Source: DASSKO01 sp035690425 (GTDB taxonomy: Bacteria; Actinomycetota; Actinomycetes; Propionibacteriales; Nocardioidaceae). Taken from it: a stretch of 38,806 nucleotides of DNA. Every line of letters starts with the position of its first letter. Within the stretch, counting starts at the first letter, position 1. Made by a program: the position numbers and the translations under genes. Below, one piece after another: positions 9,312 through 19,023 of the stretch. The stretch spans positions 1-38,806 of the forward strand of contig DASSKO010000188.1 in NCBI GenBank assembly GCA_035690425.1, given 5' to 3'. Under the pieces are notes generated by a model that saw only the letters and a program-made list of their open reading frames with translations, had not been told where the DNA came from and ran no database searches.

Positions 9312-10115
9312 ATGACGACTCTTGTGACCCGGGTGCTTCCGCCGACGTCGGTGCGTACCAACGGCTGGAAGCTGGTCCAGCGCAACTACCTGGTTTACCG
9401 CCGTGCCTGGGTGGTCTTTCTCACCGGATTCTTCGAGCCGGTCTTCTACCTGTTCTCGATCGGCGTCGGCGTCTCCCAGCTGGTCGGTGGGGTGACGTTG
9501 CCGGGCGGTCAGGTCGTTGCGTACACCGCCTTCGTGGCACCGGCGATGCTGGCGGCCAGCGCGATGAACGGCGCGATCTTCGACTCCACGTACAACATCT
9601 TCTTCCGGCTCAAGTACGCCAAGCTCTACGACACCGTGCTCGCCACGCCGATGCGGCCATGGGACATCGCCACCGGTGAGATCGCCTGGGCGCTGCTGCG
9701 CGGAGGCGTCTACTCCGGCGCCTTCCTGCTGGTGATGGCCCTGATGGGCCTGGTCGAGTCGTGGTGGGCCGTGCTCGCGCTGCCCGCGACGCTGCTGATC
9801 GGCTTCGGCTTCGCCGGGGTCGGCATGGCGCTGACCACGTTCATGCGCAGCTGGCAGGACTTCGAGTTCGTCACGCTGACGACCATCCCGATGTTCCTGT
9901 TCTCAGCCACGTTCTACCCGCTGTCGGTCTACCCGGCCGCGCTGCAGTGGCTGATCGAGGTGACTCCGCTGTACCGCGCGGTGGTGCTCTGCCGCGAGCT
10001 GGTGACGGGGGTGCTCACACCGAGCTCAGCGATCTCCGTGCTCTACTTGCTTGCCATGGGGGCCGTCGGCCTGTGGATCGCGTCCCGGCGGCTGTCCCAC
10101 CTGTTGCTGAAGTAG
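9312..10115 (+). CDS. ABC-2 exporter permease, second subunit
   Basis: Second ABC-2 permease, 267 residues, paralogous to the preceding one. It shows the same order of features: a soluble start with QRNYLVYRRAW, a first membrane helix with FEPVFYLFSIGVG, and a late FLFSATFYPLSVYP motif followed by LIEVTPLYRAVVLCREL. ATG 9312 has a ribosome site GAGAGG and lies 10 bp after the previous stop. The frame is open far upstream, but that part overlaps the first permease out of frame and is not coding. Two distinct permeases plus one ATPase imply a heteromeric exporter. Confidence 0.9.
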   Translation: MTTLVTRVLPPTSVRTNGWKLVQRNYLVYRRAWVVFLTGFFEPVFYLFSIGVGVSQLVGGVTLPGGQVVAYTAFVAPAMLAASAMNGAIFDSTYNIFFRLKYAKLYDTVLATPMRPWDIATGEIAWALLRGGVYSGAFLLVMALMGLVESWWAVLALPATLLIGFGFAGVGMALTTFMRSWQDFEFVTLTTIPMFLFSATFYPLSVYPAALQWLIEVTPLYRAVVLCRELVTGVLTPSSAISVLYLLAMGAVGLWIASRRLSHLLLK

Positions 10116-10128
10116 GGCGGTGCATTCC

Positions 10129-10323
10129 GTGAGACACACCGAGTTCTGGGCGCGCATGGAGCAGCACCTGGGCCCGGCCTATGCCCACACCTGGTCCCGC
10201 GAGCACGTTCTTGCCGACCTCGGCGGGCGCACGGTGGACGAGGCGCTGGCCAACGGAGAACCGACCAAGAAGGTCTGGCGGGCGGTCTGGCAGGCGCTGG
10301 AGCTGCCCGCGTCCGAGCGGTGA
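10129..10323 (+). CDS. DUF3046 family protein
   Basis: Small soluble protein of 64 residues. The sequence pattern RHTEFWARMEQHLG, then DLGGRTVDEALANG, then KKVWRAVW is that of DUF3046, an actinobacterial family of unknown function usually encoded near recA. GTG 10129 is preferred because it has AGGGCGG 8 nt upstream and gives the usual family N-terminus; an in-frame GTG at 10120 would overlap that ribosome site. It starts 13 bp after the second permease and is probably the last gene of the exporter operon, so it may share the damage-type promoter at 7468. Function is not known. Confidence 0.85.
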   Translation: MRHTEFWARMEQHLGPAYAHTWSREHVLADLGGRTVDEALANGEPTKKVWRAVWQALELPASER

Positions 10324-10357
10324 CCCGTGCCGGGCCGGGGCAGGGTTCGGCGCCCGC

Positions 10358-11092
10358 TCAGGCCGCCAGTGCGGCGCACAGGTCGGGCAGGGCCTTGCCG
10401 GCTGACACCCGCAGGCACAGGTCCAGCTGGTCGCTCAGCGGTGTCTGCTGGGGGTTGATCTCGACGACGTAGGCGCCCGACTGCTTCGCCACCAACGGCA
10501 GTCCGGCGGCGGGGTAGACCAGGCTCGATGTGCCGACGTTGAGGAAGACGTCGCAGTCCTGGGCCGCCACGAAGGCCCCGTTGATCACGGCTTCGGGCAG
10601 GCTCTCGCCGAACCACACCTCGCCGGGGCGCAACAGCCCGCCGCACTGGCAGTGCACCATCTCGGTGGGATCGGCGGGCCAGTCGCCGCCGTCGGCCTCG
10701 CAGCTGAAGCACTTCAACTTGTGCACGTTCCCGTGCAGCTCCAGCGGTGTCTGGCTGCCGGCCCGTTGGTGCAGCCCGTCCACGTTCTGGGTGACCAGGG
10801 TGACGTCGGGCAGGAGTCGTTCGAGTTGCTCGATGGCGTGGTGCGCGGCGTTCGGCTCGCCCTCGAGCGCCTGCTGCCGGCGCCACGCGTACCAGTCCCA
10901 CACCAGCTGTGGATCGGCGGTGAAGCCGCCCGGACTGGCCAGCTCCTCGGGTCGGTAGTTTTCCCACAGTCCGGTCAGCGGGTCGCGAAACGTCGCGATG
11001 CCGCTCTCGGCGGACACGCCCGCACCGGTCAGGATCACGAGGTGTCGGCTATCGCGTACGCGCTCGACCAACTCGGCAGGAACCTCGCTCAT
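10358..11092 (-). CDS. cobB: NAD-dependent protein deacylase (sirtuin)
   Basis: SIR2-family enzyme of 244 residues that removes acyl groups from protein lysines using NAD. Visible motifs: GAGVSAESGIATFR (NAD binding, residues 23-36), TQNVDGLH (101-108), catalytic His120 in LHGNVH, and zinc ligands Cys128, Cys131, Cys148 and Cys150. Tyr68 and Arg71 in WYAWRR match the Y-x-x-R pair that lets class III sirtuins (human SIRT5, E. coli CobB) accept succinyl or malonyl lysine, so desuccinylase activity is plausible. Start may instead be ATG 11110, six codons upstream; neither has a strong ribosome site. A -10-like TACGCT lies at 11135-11130 on the minus strand. It converges with DUF3046 and diverges from the MFS gene. 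Confidence 0.9.
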   Translation of the reverse strand: MSEVPAELVERVRDSRHLVILTGAGVSAESGIATFRDPLTGLWENYRPEELASPGGFTADPQLVWDWYAWRRQQALEGEPNAAHHAIEQLERLLPDVTLVTQNVDGLHQRAGSQTPLELHGNVHKLKCFSCEADGGDWPADPTEMVHCQCGGLLRPGEVWFGESLPEAVINGAFVAAQDCDVFLNVGTSSLVYPAAGLPLVAKQSGAYVVEINPQQTPLSDQLDLCLRVSAGKALPDLCAALAA

Positions 11093-11197
11093 CACACCAA
11101 CCCAAGACATCGACGACTCATCGGGGCACAGCGTACCGGTCTCGGCTCAGCAGCGGTCCGGTGAGCCGTGGTGCGCGGCGTTGATACCTTGAGGGAC

Positions 11198-12493
11198 ATG
11201 GCCGAGACCTGGCGCGCCGCTGCGGGGGCGGCAGCTGCGGCACCGCCGACCGGCGTGGCCGCCGTCCAGCGTCGGACCGTCTCCACCCTGGCGGTCAGCC
11301 AGGCGCTCGGTGGCGTGGGAGTCACCAGCGGCATCGCGGTCGCCACGCTGCTCGCCGAGGACATCCTCGGCTCGGCGCGGCTGGCCGGGCTGGCCCAGAC
11401 CTCGCAGGTGCTGGGGGCGGCGCTGGCGGCGTTCCTGCTTGCGCGCGTGATGGCGGCTCGCGGTCGGCGGCTCGGGCTGGCGCTGGGGTACGGCATCGGC
11501 GCGCTCGGTGCACTCGCCTGCGTGCTGTCGGGGATGTGGGCGTCGTTTCCGTTGTTGCTGCTGGGCACGATGGCGATCGGGTCTGCGACAGCCGCGAACA
11601 GCCAGGCGCGCTACGCCGCGACCGACCTGGCTGTGCCGAGCGGGCGGGCGCGGTCCCTCGCACTGGTGATGTGGGCGACCACGATCGGCGCGGTGCTCGG
11701 CCCCAACCTGGCCGGGCCGGGGGCCGCGGTGGCGCGGGCGTTGGGCATCCCCGCGCTGACCGGGCCGTTCGTGTTCACGGTGTTGGCCGTGGGAGCAGCG
11801 ACGACGTGGCTGCTGATCCGGCTGCGTCCCGACCCGCTGCTGCTCGCACGCGAGCTCGCGTCGACCCGCGGCGAGGTGAGCATGGGGACGGTGAGTCTGC
11901 GGCACGTCTTCTCCGTGCTGCGTGCGTATCCGCGGGCCGGCGCCGCGATGCTGGCGATCGCCGTCGCGCACGCGGTGATGGTGTCGGTGATGGTGATGAC
12001 ACCGCTGCACATGCACCACGGCGGTGCCGAGCTGCGCGTGATCGGCTTCGTGATCAGCGTGCACGTGCTGGGGATGTTCGCGTTCTCCCCGGTGGTGGGC
12101 TGGCTGACCGACCGGGCCGGGCGCGCTCCGGTGCTCGCCGCGGGGTCGGTGGTGCTGCTGTCCTCGGTGGTGCTCGCGGGCCGCGCCCCGGAGGGTCAGT
12201 CGGCCGGACTGACGCTGGGTCTGTTCCTGCTGGGCCTGGGCTGGTCCTTGACGGTGATCGCGAGCTCGGCGCTGCTCGTCGACGCCGTACCGCTGGAGGA
12301 ACGGCCCGGTGTGCAGGGCGGCTCCGACCTCGTGATGGGGCTGTTCGCGGCCGGCGGGGGAGCCCTCGCCGGGGTCGTCGTCGCCGAGTGGGGGTACGGC
12401 GTGCTGAACGCCGCCGCCGGTGTCCTCGCGCTCGTCGTACTCGCGGCGGCGGTCCTGGCACGAGACGCGGGTGTCCAGCTCGAGCACGGCTGA
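11198..12493 (+). CDS. Major facilitator superfamily transporter
   Basis: Polytopic inner-membrane protein of 431 residues with about twelve hydrophobic helices and a central cytoplasmic loop near residues 215-240. The segment GWLTDRAGRAPVLAAGS resembles the MFS loop signature. Start at ATG 11198: a -10-like TACCTT ends 7 nt upstream, suggesting a leaderless message, although GAGGG also lies 2-6 nt before the ATG. Substrate unknown; the family members I recall with this look are annotated as putative drug or sugar exporters. It lies between a divergent sirtuin gene and the recA control region, and ends about 35 bp before the recA upstream promoter. Confidence 0.85.
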   Translation: MAETWRAAAGAAAAAPPTGVAAVQRRTVSTLAVSQALGGVGVTSGIAVATLLAEDILGSARLAGLAQTSQVLGAALAAFLLARVMAARGRRLGLALGYGIGALGALACVLSGMWASFPLLLLGTMAIGSATAANSQARYAATDLAVPSGRARSLALVMWATTIGAVLGPNLAGPGAAVARALGIPALTGPFVFTVLAVGAATTWLLIRLRPDPLLLARELASTRGEVSMGTVSLRHVFSVLRAYPRAGAAMLAIAVAHAVMVSVMVMTPLHMHHGGAELRVIGFVISVHVLGMFAFSPVVGWLTDRAGRAPVLAAGSVVLLSSVVLAGRAPEGQSAGLTLGLFLLGLGWSLTVIASSALLVDAVPLEERPGVQGGSDLVMGLFAAGGGALAGVVVAEWGYGVLNAAAGVLALVVLAAAVLARDAGVQLEHG

Positions 12494-12527
12494 GCACACC
12501 GATATCGGCGGTCGCGGCGTGTCAGCT

Positions 12528-12555
12528 TTGCTCGAACACCTGTTCGGCCTAGATT
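12528..12555 (+). promoter_or_regulatory. Upstream recA promoter (LexA-controlled)
   Basis: TTGCTC (12528-12533) and TAGATT (12550-12555) are separated by 16 bp and form a plausible sigma-70-type promoter about 90 bp before the recA start. The spacer is almost entirely occupied by the LexA box, so repressor binding would block polymerase directly. This is one of two recA promoters seen here. Confidence 0.65.
12532..12547. promoter_or_regulatory. LexA (SOS) box upstream of recA
   Basis: TCGAACACCTGTTCGG is a near-perfect palindrome matching the actinobacterial/Gram-positive LexA operator TCGAAC-N4-GTTCGA in 11 of 12 specified positions. It lies between the -35 and -10 of the upstream recA promoter. 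The function is inferred from family knowledge, but match and location are both strong. Confidence 0.9.
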
Positions 12556-12614
12556 GTGTCCACAGATGACGCCGGAGCACCGGTCGTCCACAGGCATCCG
12601 CCGGGTCCGCGTGA

Positions 12615-12637
12615 CTGTCGGTGGCGCGATCTAACCT
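12615..12637 (+). promoter_or_regulatory. RecA-NDp/PafBC-type promoter of recA
   Basis: CTGTCGGTG (12615-12623), an 8-bp spacer and TAACCT (12632-12637) fit the LexA-independent recA promoter described in mycobacteria (tTGTCRgtg-N8-TAnnnT). The ATG at 12646 follows 8 nt later. Its position downstream of a LexA-regulated promoter gives recA two damage inputs. Confidence 0.78.
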
Positions 12638-12645
12638 CGGGTGCG

Positions 12646-14841
<2,196 letters not shown>

Positions 14842-14849
14842 GTCGGGCG

Positions 14850-15407
14850 ATGGCGCGTCGAGCATCCGGCGAAGGTGCAGCCACCGACTCCGGGAGCGGG
14901 CCACCGGCCGACCCGGAGTCGGTGGCACGCACGATCCTGCTGAACAAGCTGACGGCGCAGCCGCGCACCCGGGCGGAGCTGGCCGAGATGCTGGCCAAGA
15001 AGCTGGTGCCGGGCGAGGTGGCCACCCGCGTCCTCGACCGGTTCGAAGAGGTCGGGCTGGTCGATGACCGGGCGTTCGCCCGCTCCTGGATCGAGTCACG
15101 TCAGTCCGGCCGGGGGCTGGCCCGGCGGGCGCTCGCCCAGGAGTTGCGCCGCAAGGGTGTCGACGACGAGGTGGCTCGAGAAGCCCTCGACGAGGTTGAC
15201 CCGGAGACCGAGGAGACGACCGCCCGTGACCTGGTCCGGCGCAAGCTGCGCACCATGAGCCGGTTGGACGACCAGACCCGCGTCCGTCGCTTGACCGGGA
15301 TGCTGGCGCGGAAGGGGTACCCGCCCGGCCTGGCCTTCACGGTGGTGCGCGAGGAGGTGGCGGACGCCGACCTCGCAGCGGACGTAGAGCCACCGGTCGA
15401 CTTCTGA
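14850..15407 (+). CDS. recX: Regulatory protein RecX
   Basis: RecA modulator of 185 residues, helical, which typically binds RecA filaments and inhibits strand exchange and ATPase. The tandem three-helix repeats are visible: ARTILLNKLTAQPRTRAELAEML, LVDDRAFARSWIESR, GLARRALAQELRRKGV and a final RRLTGMLARKGYPPGLAFTVV. The N-terminal ~25 residues are low complexity. Start ATG 14850 lies 8 bp after the recA stop, so the two are cotranscribed. The downstream 425 bp before the RNase Y gene hold a separate promoter. Confidence 0.92.
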   Translation: MARRASGEGAATDSGSGPPADPESVARTILLNKLTAQPRTRAELAEMLAKKLVPGEVATRVLDRFEEVGLVDDRAFARSWIESRQSGRGLARRALAQELRRKGVDDEVAREALDEVDPETEETTARDLVRRKLRTMSRLDDQTRVRRLTGMLARKGYPPGLAFTVVREEVADADLAADVEPPVDF

Positions 15408-15426
15408 TCGCCGGCTCGAGTGGTGC

Positions 15427-15455
15427 TTGACCCTTCCACCGTCGCGACCTAGCCT
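15427..15455 (+). promoter_or_regulatory. Promoter of the rny leader
   Basis: TTGACC (15427-15432) and TAGCCT (15450-15455) with a 17-bp spacer form one of the best sigma-70-like promoters in the window. Transcription from about 15462 would give a 5' leader of roughly 370 nt before the RNase Y start. This starts only about 20 bp past the recX stop. Confidence 0.65.
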
Positions 15456-15471
15456 CCGAAGCAGCGAAGGG

Positions 15472-15532
15472 ATATGCCGCGACGACGCGCCGTTCGGCTC
15501 GTCACCGCGGTCGCCACGTAGTGACGGCATAT
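15472..15532 (+). ncRNA. Candidate structured leader RNA with a 15-codon ORF
   Basis: ATATGCCG (15472-15479) and CGGCATAT (15525-15532) are perfect inverted repeats that can close a helix around a 45-nt interior. The interior contains a hairpin (GACGA and GCCG, a two-base loop, CGGC and TCGTC; 15481-15503) and the self-complementary ACCGCGGT. A short ORF runs from ATG 15474 to TAG 15519-15521 (MPRRRAVRLVTAVAT), with GAAGG 3-7 nt before its start; its AUG lies inside the closing helix. It lies just downstream of the predicted start at about 15462. The remaining leader (15533-15832) shows an AT-richer patch, a 7-bp inverted repeat (15596-15602 with 15623-15629), and no convincing gene. RNA function is inference. 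Confidence 0.4.
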
Positions 15533-15832
15533 GACGACATTTTGATGACACAGCACTGAGCAGCGCACGCAAACCCAACGAGCAGACTCGACGATGAGAC
15601 GCAGCGAGGGAGAGGTTTGACAGCGTCTCGATGAGGCGCCGGGCGCGCCGCACCGACAACGGGACGGTCGCGTTCCGGCGCGATCCGCCGCTGCGCATCG
15701 GCGTGAACGGCTCCTGTGTCTCATGTGGTCTCGCTTCGGTCTGGGTGTCGTCGGCCGACGTTGCATCCCTGCGCACGGCAGTACCGCCGAGCGCTCCACC
15801 GCGGAGCCCGGTCCGGCGAAGGGAGCGCAGCG

Positions 15833-17434
15833 ATGGTTGATCTGGGTGTCGTCGAGGTCGTCCTGGGTCTGGTCGTCGCGCTGCTGGTCGGCGTACTCGT
15901 CGTGGTGCTTGCCGGGCGTCGCCACGCGAATGGACGTGCGTCCGCGTCCGTTGAGCAAGCCGACGGTGCCCGGCTGGCAGCGCAGCGTGAGGCCGACGAG
16001 ATCCGTGCCCACGCCGAGGCGGACGCCGACGACCTGCGTCGGCGGGCCAGCAAGCAGTTGACGCAGGCCACGGCGACGCGCGCCGAGGTCGACGACGAGG
16101 TGCGGGCCCAGCGGGAGGACCTGCATGCGCAGCGGCTCGACGTCGAGCGGCGTGAGCACCGACTGGCCGACCGGGAGGAGCGGCTCGACGTCGAGGTACG
16201 CCACCTCGATGAGCGCGCCGAAGAGCTGCAACAGCTCGAGGACGACATCGACCGCAAGCGCGCGGACCTCGCCGAGATCGAGGCCGACCGCCGCGCGGTC
16301 CTCGAGCGCGCGGCGTCCCTGACGGCCGAGCAGGCCAAGGCGGAGTTGGTGGCCGGCATCGAGAACGACGCCAAGCGGCAGGCGGTGCTCAGCACCCGCG
16401 AGATCGAGCGGGCGGCCCAGGAGGAGGGTGAGTTCCGTGCCCGCGCGGTGTTGGCCACGGTGATCCAGCGGCTGGCGTCGGAACAGACCTCTGAGTCGGT
16501 GGTCTCGCTCGTGCACCTGCCCGGTGACGACATGAAGGGCCGCATCATCGGCCGTGAGGGCCGCAACATCCGCACATTCGAGCAGACCACCGGGGTCAAC
16601 CTGATCATCGACGATACGCCCGAGGCGGTGCTGCTGTCGTGCTTCGACCCGGTGCGTCGCGAGGCGGCGCGGCTCACCCTCGAGGCGCTCGTCTTCGACG
16701 GCCGCATCCACCCAAGCCGGATCGAGGAGACCCATCAGCGGTCGGCGGCCGAGGTCGACCGCCTCTGCCAGCGAGCTGGCGAGGACGCGGCCACCAAGTT
16801 CGGCATCACCGACCTGCATCCCACGCTCGTGCAGACGCTGGGGCAGTTGCGCTACCGCACGTCCTACGGGCAGAACGTGCTCAAACACCTCGTCGAGTCT
16901 GCACACGCCGGCGGGATGATGGCCGACGAGATCGGCATCGACCGCACGCTGGTGGTGCGTGCGGCGCTGCTGCACGACATCGGCAAGGCGCTAAGCCACG
17001 AGCACGAGGGTTCACACGCCATCGTCGGCGCGGACCTCGCCCGCCGGTACGGCGAGCACGCCGACGTCGTGCACGCGATCGAGGCGCACCACAACGAGGT
17101 CGAGCCACGCACCGTCGAGGCCGTCCTGACCCAGGCGGCCGACGCCGTCAGCGGTGGACGCCCCGGCGCCCGCCGAGAGTCGCTGGAGTCCTACGTGCAG
17201 CGGCTCCATCGGCTGGAGGAGATCGCGCTGAGCCGGGACGGCGTAGAGAAGGTCTTTGCCATGCAGGCCGGCCGCGACGTGCGGGTGATGGTGCTCCCCG
17301 ACGTCGTCGACGATATTCAGGCGCAGGTGCTCGCCCGGGACATCGCCAAGCAGGTCGAGGAGGAGCTCACCTACCCCGGCCAGATCAAGATCACGGTGGT
17401 GCGGGAGTCGCGCGCCTCCGAGGTTGCCCGCTGA
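15833..17434 (+). CDS. rny: Ribonuclease Y (HD/KH endoribonuclease)
   Basis: Membrane-anchored endoribonuclease of 533 residues that starts mRNA decay. Domains in order: one N-terminal membrane helix (about residues 5-27), a long charged coiled coil (about 40-210), a KH RNA-binding domain with GRIIGREGRNIR (from residue 236), and an HD hydrolase domain with catalytic His381-Asp382 (HDIGKA) followed by HEHEGSH and a C-terminal domain. Length matches the family. ATG 15833 has GAAGGGA about 8 nt upstream; the longer in-frame version lacks family sequence. RNase Y is best known from Firmicutes; most actinobacteria rely on RNase E, so its presence here is notable. It converges with gluD, 21 bp apart. 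Confidence 0.92.
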   Translation: MVDLGVVEVVLGLVVALLVGVLVVVLAGRRHANGRASASVEQADGARLAAQREADEIRAHAEADADDLRRRASKQLTQATATRAEVDDEVRAQREDLHAQRLDVERREHRLADREERLDVEVRHLDERAEELQQLEDDIDRKRADLAEIEADRRAVLERAASLTAEQAKAELVAGIENDAKRQAVLSTREIERAAQEEGEFRARAVLATVIQRLASEQTSESVVSLVHLPGDDMKGRIIGREGRNIRTFEQTTGVNLIIDDTPEAVLLSCFDPVRREAARLTLEALVFDGRIHPSRIEETHQRSAAEVDRLCQRAGEDAATKFGITDLHPTLVQTLGQLRYRTSYGQNVLKHLVESAHAGGMMADEIGIDRTLVVRAALLHDIGKALSHEHEGSHAIVGADLARRYGEHADVVHAIEAHHNEVEPRTVEAVLTQAADAVSGGRPGARRESLESYVQRLHRLEEIALSRDGVEKVFAMQAGRDVRVMVLPDVVDDIQAQVLARDIAKQVEEELTYPGQIKITVVRESRASEVAR

Positions 17435-17455
17435 CGCTGGTCGTTCCAGGCCTCG

Positions 17456-18301
17456 TCACACTGCAGCCCCGCTCTGGTCGGGTCCCCCGACGACGCGCAC
17501 GGCCGAGGCGCCGCGGCGGCGTAGCCGCGACTCGAGATAGGTTGCGAGCCGGGACAGGCTGTAGTTGATCACGATGAACACCACGGCGAGCACGATCCCC
17601 ACGGCGATGGGGTTGTTGTAGACCGGCGAGATGAAGATGAACTCGCCCTCGTGCACGATCCCGGAGTAACCGATGGTGAAGCCGAGCGCGGTGTCCTTGA
17701 GGGCGACCACGCACTGGCTGACGATCGCCGGCAACATCGAGCGCACGGCTTGGGGTGCGAGAATCGTCGTCATCACCTGGCGCTTGCGCATGCCGATCGA
17801 GTAGGCGGCTTCGCTCTGCCCCTTCGGGACGGCCAAGATGCCGGCACGGAAAATCTCTGCGAGCACAGAGCCGTTGTAGAGCATCAGCGCGATGACCAGC
17901 GCGCCGAACGCGCCGAGCGTAGAACCGTATGCGATGAACAAGAAGAAGATCAGCAGCAGCAGCGGAACAGCGCGGAAGAACTCGACGACCACCACACACG
18001 GCCAGCGCACCACGGCCCGGTTCGAGAGGCGGCCCGCCGCGAAGACCGCACCGAACACCACGGCCAGCACGATCGCTACGGCGGCCGCCCACAGCGTGAC
18101 GAGCAGAGCCTCTCCCAGACCGGTCACGATCGCCGGCACGGTCAGGAAGGACCACTTGTCGGGAGTGATGGCCTCCTCGATCCACAGCTTCCATCCGACC
18201 AGCGCCAACACGCCGGCAATGGCGATGACTCCGATCACCGTACCGATGCGGTGGCGGGTGCGCGCCCGTGGACCGGGCGTATCGAACAACACCGAGCTCA
18301 T
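17456..18301 (-). CDS. gluD: Amino-acid ABC transporter permease GluD
   Basis: Inner-membrane permease of 281 residues for polar amino acids, probably glutamate, in the His/Glu/Gln uptake family. An N-terminal helix (residues 20-41) precedes the transport domain. The ATPase-contact (EAA) region reads EIFRAGILAVPKGQSEAAYSIGM. Its ATG overlaps the TGA of gluC by 4 bp (ATGA), indicating translational coupling. It is the last gene of the gluABCD operon, matching the Corynebacterium order. Substrate is inferred from family and order and could include aspartate or glutamine. Confidence 0.9.
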   Translation of the reverse strand: MSSVLFDTPGPRARTRHRIGTVIGVIAIAGVLALVGWKLWIEEAITPDKWSFLTVPAIVTGLGEALLVTLWAAAVAIVLAVVFGAVFAAGRLSNRAVVRWPCVVVVEFFRAVPLLLLIFFLFIAYGSTLGAFGALVIALMLYNGSVLAEIFRAGILAVPKGQSEAAYSIGMRKRQVMTTILAPQAVRSMLPAIVSQCVVALKDTALGFTIGYSGIVHEGEFIFISPVYNNPIAVGIVLAVVFIVINYSLSRLATYLESRLRRRGASAVRVVGGPDQSGAAV

Positions 18302-18948
18302 CGGGCCACCGCCAGTCGCCGCTCGAGTACTGCGGCGACGCCGGAGATCACGAACACGATGGCGATGTAGCCGGCCGCGATGCTGAAGAAGGAGGCATAC
18401 AGCAGGGGCGCGAAGTCGCGGATCAGGTTGCTGAGCTTGCCGGTCGCCTCGGTGACGCCGAAGGCGGCGGCGATTGCGGTGTTCTTGGTGAGCGCGATGT
18501 AGACACTGGCCAGGGGCGGGATGACGGCACGTGCAGCTTGCGGGAGCACCACGATGCCCAGCGTCTGGCGGAACGTCATGCCGATGGATCGCGACGCCTC
18601 AGCCTGGCCCACGTCGACCGTGTTGATGCCGGCACGCAGAGCCTCGCAGATGAAGGCCGCCGTGTAGGTCGACAAAGTGATGATCGCGAACCACTTGAAC
18701 GAGATGATGACACCGAGCGTCGGGAGACCCTCGACCGCGAGGATGAACAGCACGACCAGCGGCGTGTTGCGGAAGATGTTGACGTACGACGTGCCGAATG
18801 CGCGCAGCGGCGGCACCGGCGAGACGCGCATCGCGGCGAGGGCGGCACCGACCACGCTCGCGAACAACGCCGACCAGCCCAGCAGTTGCAGGGTCACGGC
18901 AAAACCGTCGACCATGCGCCTGGCCAGCTCGGGCAGGTACTCCTCCAC
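18298..18948 (-). CDS. gluC: Amino-acid ABC transporter permease GluC
   Basis: Permease of 216 residues with about five membrane helices, paired with GluD. The segment NIFRNTPLVVLFIL is typical of the family, and the EAA region is EALRAGINTVDVGQAEASRSIGM. It starts at ATG 18948, 75 bp after the gluB stop, with a GC-rich hairpin (18980-19008) between the two genes. That hairpin could lower permease expression relative to the binding protein. Confidence 0.9.
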   Translation of the reverse strand: MEEYLPELARRMVDGFAVTLQLLGWSALFASVVGAALAAMRVSPVPPLRAFGTSYVNIFRNTPLVVLFILAVEGLPTLGVIISFKWFAIITLSTYTAAFICEALRAGINTVDVGQAEASRSIGMTFRQTLGIVVLPQAARAVIPPLASVYIALTKNTAIAAAFGVTEATGKLSNLIRDFAPLLYASFFSIAAGYIAIVFVISGVAAVLERRLAVAR

Positions 18949-18979
18949 GGACTGCGACTCCTACGGGTGAGAAGGCGGT

Positions 18980-19008
18980 GGGGGCCGCGCCTGGTGGACA
19001 CGGCCCCC
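18980..19008 (-). terminator. Intercistronic hairpin between gluB and gluC
   Basis: GGGGGCCG (18980-18987) and CGGCCCCC (19001-19008) form a perfect 8-bp stem with a 13-nt loop in the only sizeable gap of the operon. No U tract follows. It is more likely an attenuating or mRNA-stabilising structure that favours the binding-protein transcript than a full terminator. Confidence 0.5.
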
Positions 19009-19023
19009 CGGTTGCCAGGCGGA

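Noticed and set aside
12499..12508. CCGATATCGG palindrome after the MFS gene
   Set aside because: Too short to assign; no second copy next to a promoter was seen.
15617..15622. Perfect TTGACA in the rny leader
   Set aside because: Nothing resembling a -10 occurs 16-18 bp downstream, so no promoter is claimed.
15631..15840. 69-codon frame in the rny leader
   Set aside because: No family match, poor composition, and it overlaps the rny start with no supporting ribosome site.
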